Shown: in pieces, positions 62,596-64,000 of the stretch
Layout: every line of letters starts with the position of its first letter
How positions within the stretch are numbered: position 1 is the first letter of the stretch
NCBI GenBank assembly: GCA_016714445.1
Contig: JADJNF010000010.1
Coordinates: 357,501-421,500, forward strand
Direction of reading: 5' to 3'
Origin: Saprospiraceae bacterium
Lineage (GTDB): Bacteria > Bacteroidota > Bacteroidia > Chitinophagales > Saprospiraceae
Length of the DNA stretch: 64,000 bases
Notes under the pieces: model-generated
What the model was told of the DNA's origin: nothing
The model's database searches: none
Seen by the model: the letters and a program-made list of their open reading frames with translations, nothing else
Made by a program: the position numbers and the translations under genes

Positions 62596-62796
62596 GTTGC
62601 TTATTTGTGGAAGCGTTGAGTTGTTAAGTTGTCGAGTTGTGGAACTGTGGAAACTGTTAAGTTGACGAGATATGGGTCAACTCTGCCAATTCTACCAATT
62701 TAAACAACTTTATCAACTCAAACAATTCTAACTACTTAATCAACTCAGACGACTCTAACATCTTTAACAATTCTAACAACATTTTAAAAATTAACT
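62596..62796. repeat. Paired G/T-rich and A/C-rich low-complexity tracts
   Basis: The first part (62596-62660, 'gttgagttgttaagttgtcg') is G/T-rich and the second (about 62673-62790, 'caactcaaacaattctaact') is A/C-rich. The two are roughly complementary, so the RNA could fold into a long imperfect hairpin. The A/C-rich part reaches the start codon of the next gene. Confidence 0.65.
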
Positions 62797-63156
62797 ATGC
62801 ATGAGTACAACTTTGAAAAGCTGGAAATATGGAAACTTGCAATACAATTGGCGGTCAATGTTTATAAGACAACTAAGAAGTTTCCTGAAGAAGAAAAATT
62901 TGGATTGGTTTCACAATTGAGAAGATCGGCTTCATCTATTTCTACAAATATTGCGGAAGGCGTTGCAAGATTTAGTTCAAAAGATAAAGCCCGATTCATT
63001 GAAATAGCTTACGGTTCAACTATTGAAGTCTTGAATCATTTCTTATTATCTAAAGAACTGCAATTTATTGATGAATCAGAATTGGTATTTTATAGAGAAA
63101 CAATTAATGAGCTTTCCAATAAGATAAACGCATTTTATAAAAACTTAAAGAATTAA
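62797..63156 (+). CDS. Four-helix-bundle protein (23S rRNA intervening-sequence family)
   Basis: 119 residues matching the S23/four-helix-bundle family: 'FEKLEIWKLAIQLAVNVYKTT', 'FGLVSQLRRSASSISTNIAEG' and 'FIEIAYGSTIEVLNHFLLSKEL'. The family is common in Bacteroidota as stand-alone genes and is structurally related to the Avd protein of diversity-generating retroelements, but no reverse transcriptase is present here. Its role is unknown. It is framed on both sides by low-complexity tracts, which suggests it may be an insertion in the sugar cluster. Confidence 0.88.
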   Translation: MHEYNFEKLEIWKLAIQLAVNVYKTTKKFPEEEKFGLVSQLRRSASSISTNIAEGVARFSSKDKARFIEIAYGSTIEVLNHFLLSKELQFIDESELVFYRETINELSNKINAFYKNLKN

Positions 63157-63452
63157 GAACATGGTGAAATGCTAAATTGCTGAGTGCCGGAAACTGTGGA
63201 GTTGTTAAGGTGTGGAGTTGTTAAGTTGTCTAAACTGTGGAGTTGCTGAGTTGCGGAACTGTGGAACTGTGGTAACTGTTAAGATGACGAGATATAGGGT
63301 CAACTTAAACAATTTAAACATCTCCTTACAACTCTAACAACTTAAACATCTCTGACAACTCAAACAAATTAAACAATTCTAACAACTTTATCAACTCAGA
63401 CGACTCTAACAACTCAAACATCTCTGACAACTCAAACACCTCAAACAACAAA
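63157..63452. repeat. Second paired G/T-rich and A/C-rich tract, upstream of rfbA
   Basis: The order is the same as at 62596-62796: a G/T-rich part (63165-63290) followed by a nearly G-free A/C-rich part (63299-63452, 'aacaactcaaacatctctga') that runs to the base before the rfbA ATG. Stretches of the two copies are nearly identical ('ctgttaagttgacgagatat' at 62656 and a close variant at 63276), so the tracts look duplicated around the four-helix-bundle gene. Confidence 0.65.
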
Positions 63453-64000
63453 ATGAAAGGTATCATTCTCGCCGGCGGATCCGGCACCCGACTCTACCCT
63501 ATCACCAAGGCCATCAGCAAACAACTCATGCCTATATACGACAAGCCGATGATTTATTATCCCTTGTCTATACTCATGCTTTCAGGAATAAAAGAGATCC
63601 TGATTATCACTACTCCTGAAGACCAGCCCGGATTTGTACGATTGCTGGGGGATGGTGCCGATCTCGGTTGCCGATTTGAATACGCCGTCCAGCAGGTACC
63701 CAATGGTCTTGCACAGGCCTTTGTCATAGGAGCTGATTTTATAGGTAATGATACCTCTTGTTTAGTACTGGGAGACAATATATTTTATGGCTCAGGATTA
63801 TCAAAACTTCTGCAGCAAAGTGCAGCAATTACTTCAGGCGCCAGGGTTTTTGCTTACCCGGTCAATGATCCTGAAAGATACGGAGTGGTAGAGTTTGATG
63901 ATCACCAGAAAGCCATTTCAATAGAAGAAAAACCACTTCATCCCAAGTCAGACTTTGCTGTGCCCGGCTTGTATTTTTATGATAACAAAGTAGTAGACAT
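63453..64000 (+). CDS. rfbA: Glucose-1-phosphate thymidylyltransferase (partial at window end)
   Basis: 182 codons are visible before the window ends. The start 'MKGIILAGGSGTRLYPITKA' is the sugar-nucleotidyltransferase signature with the nucleotide-binding GGSGTRL. 'QLMPIYDKPMIYYPLS', 'YAVQQVPNGLAQAF', 'LGDNIFYG' and 'YGVVEFD' are specific to RmlA/RfbA. It makes dTDP-glucose for the rfbB dehydratase in the same cluster. rfbC and rfbD may follow beyond the edge. Confidence 0.95.
   Translation, partial: MKGIILAGGSGTRLYPITKAISKQLMPIYDKPMIYYPLSILMLSGIKEILIITTPEDQPGFVRLLGDGADLGCRFEYAVQQVPNGLAQAFVIGADFIGNDTSCLVLGDNIFYGSGLSKLLQQSAAITSGARVFAYPVNDPERYGVVEFDDHQKAISIEEKPLHPKSDFAVPGLYFYDNKVVD

Noticed and set aside
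62797..63156. Diversity-generating retroelement accessory protein (Avd)
   Set aside because: The four-helix bundle fits the stand-alone S23 family; no reverse transcriptase or template/variable repeat pair is nearby.
1..64000. tRNA, rRNA or tmRNA genes
   Set aside because: No cloverleaf with conserved GGTTCGAATCC-type arms and no rRNA core sequence was recognised by eye; a covariance-model scan would settle this.

Overview
The window looks like a chromosomal segment from a member of the Bacteroidota, probably a Saprospiria-type lineage. The reasons are the AT-rich sequence, a type IX secretion (T9SS) C-terminal sorting domain on a giant surface protein, Bacteroidota-type promoters (TTTG, about 20 bp, TAnnTTTG), the near absence of Shine-Dalgarno sites, and families typical of the phylum (DUF4249-like and DUF3089 lipoproteins, a TonB receptor with a carboxypeptidase-like N-domain, a UpxY/NusG-like antiterminator, and a winged-helix/nucleotidyltransferase protein at the head of a polysaccharide cluster). 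The class-level assignment is inference. No rRNA, tRNA, CRISPR array, prophage or transposase was recognised.

Region 1 (0-22.8 kb) is a surface-protein locus. A four-ORF minus-strand operon runs from 19.9 to 0.7 kb. The first two ORFs (2217 and 3040 aa) are almost certainly one giant secreted protein of about 5,260 residues, split by a single-base frameshift at 13.22 kb. It carries BNR/sortilin-type propellers, LamG, MopE metal-binding, SprB, PKD-like and beta-helix domains, HYR domains that host whole guest domains, and a T9SS sorting domain. Then come a 14-repeat GloVer-type protein and a small LytTR DNA-binding protein. Divergent to the operon is a two-gene signalling pair: a TPR/HisKA_2 sensor kinase and a LytTR response regulator. 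The shared upstream region holds two pairs of 12-bp direct repeats, each pair spaced exactly 21 bp and each oriented toward its own gene. This is the geometry of LytTR operators.

Region 2 (23-50.3 kb) is mostly housekeeping: serC, a YgjP-type metallopeptidase, a rel-fur pair, DUF1294, a Bax-inhibitor-1-like membrane protein, dnaK with a candidate sigma-54 promoter, a DUF4249-like lipoprotein, arsM-like, tpiA, fumC, a DUF3089 lipoprotein, a TonB receptor, priA, a PmtA-like methyltransferase, a Wzi-like beta-barrel and metH. Between the convergent BI-1-like gene and dnaK lies a three-copy tandem array with a 376-bp unit, each unit containing five different hairpins. A MITE-like palindromic element is at 28.03-28.17 kb, with a relative near 61.5 kb.

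Region 3 (50.4-64 kb) is a plus-strand surface-polysaccharide cluster: a Wza/SLBB export protein, a winged-helix/nucleotidyltransferase regulator with a one-base frameshift, a UpxY antiterminator, a WbpE-like aminotransferase, Ugd, a toxin-antitoxin remnant, rfbB, a Wzz-type chain-length protein, WbpD-like acetyltransferase, WbpB-like dehydrogenase, a four-helix-bundle protein and the start of rfbA (cut by the window edge). The WbpB/E/D set suggests a UDP-2,3-diacetamido-2,3-dideoxy-hexuronic acid, and rfbA/rfbB suggest a dTDP-deoxysugar. Several gene junctions here carry G/T-rich tracts after one gene and A/C-rich, G-poor tracts directly before the next start codon.
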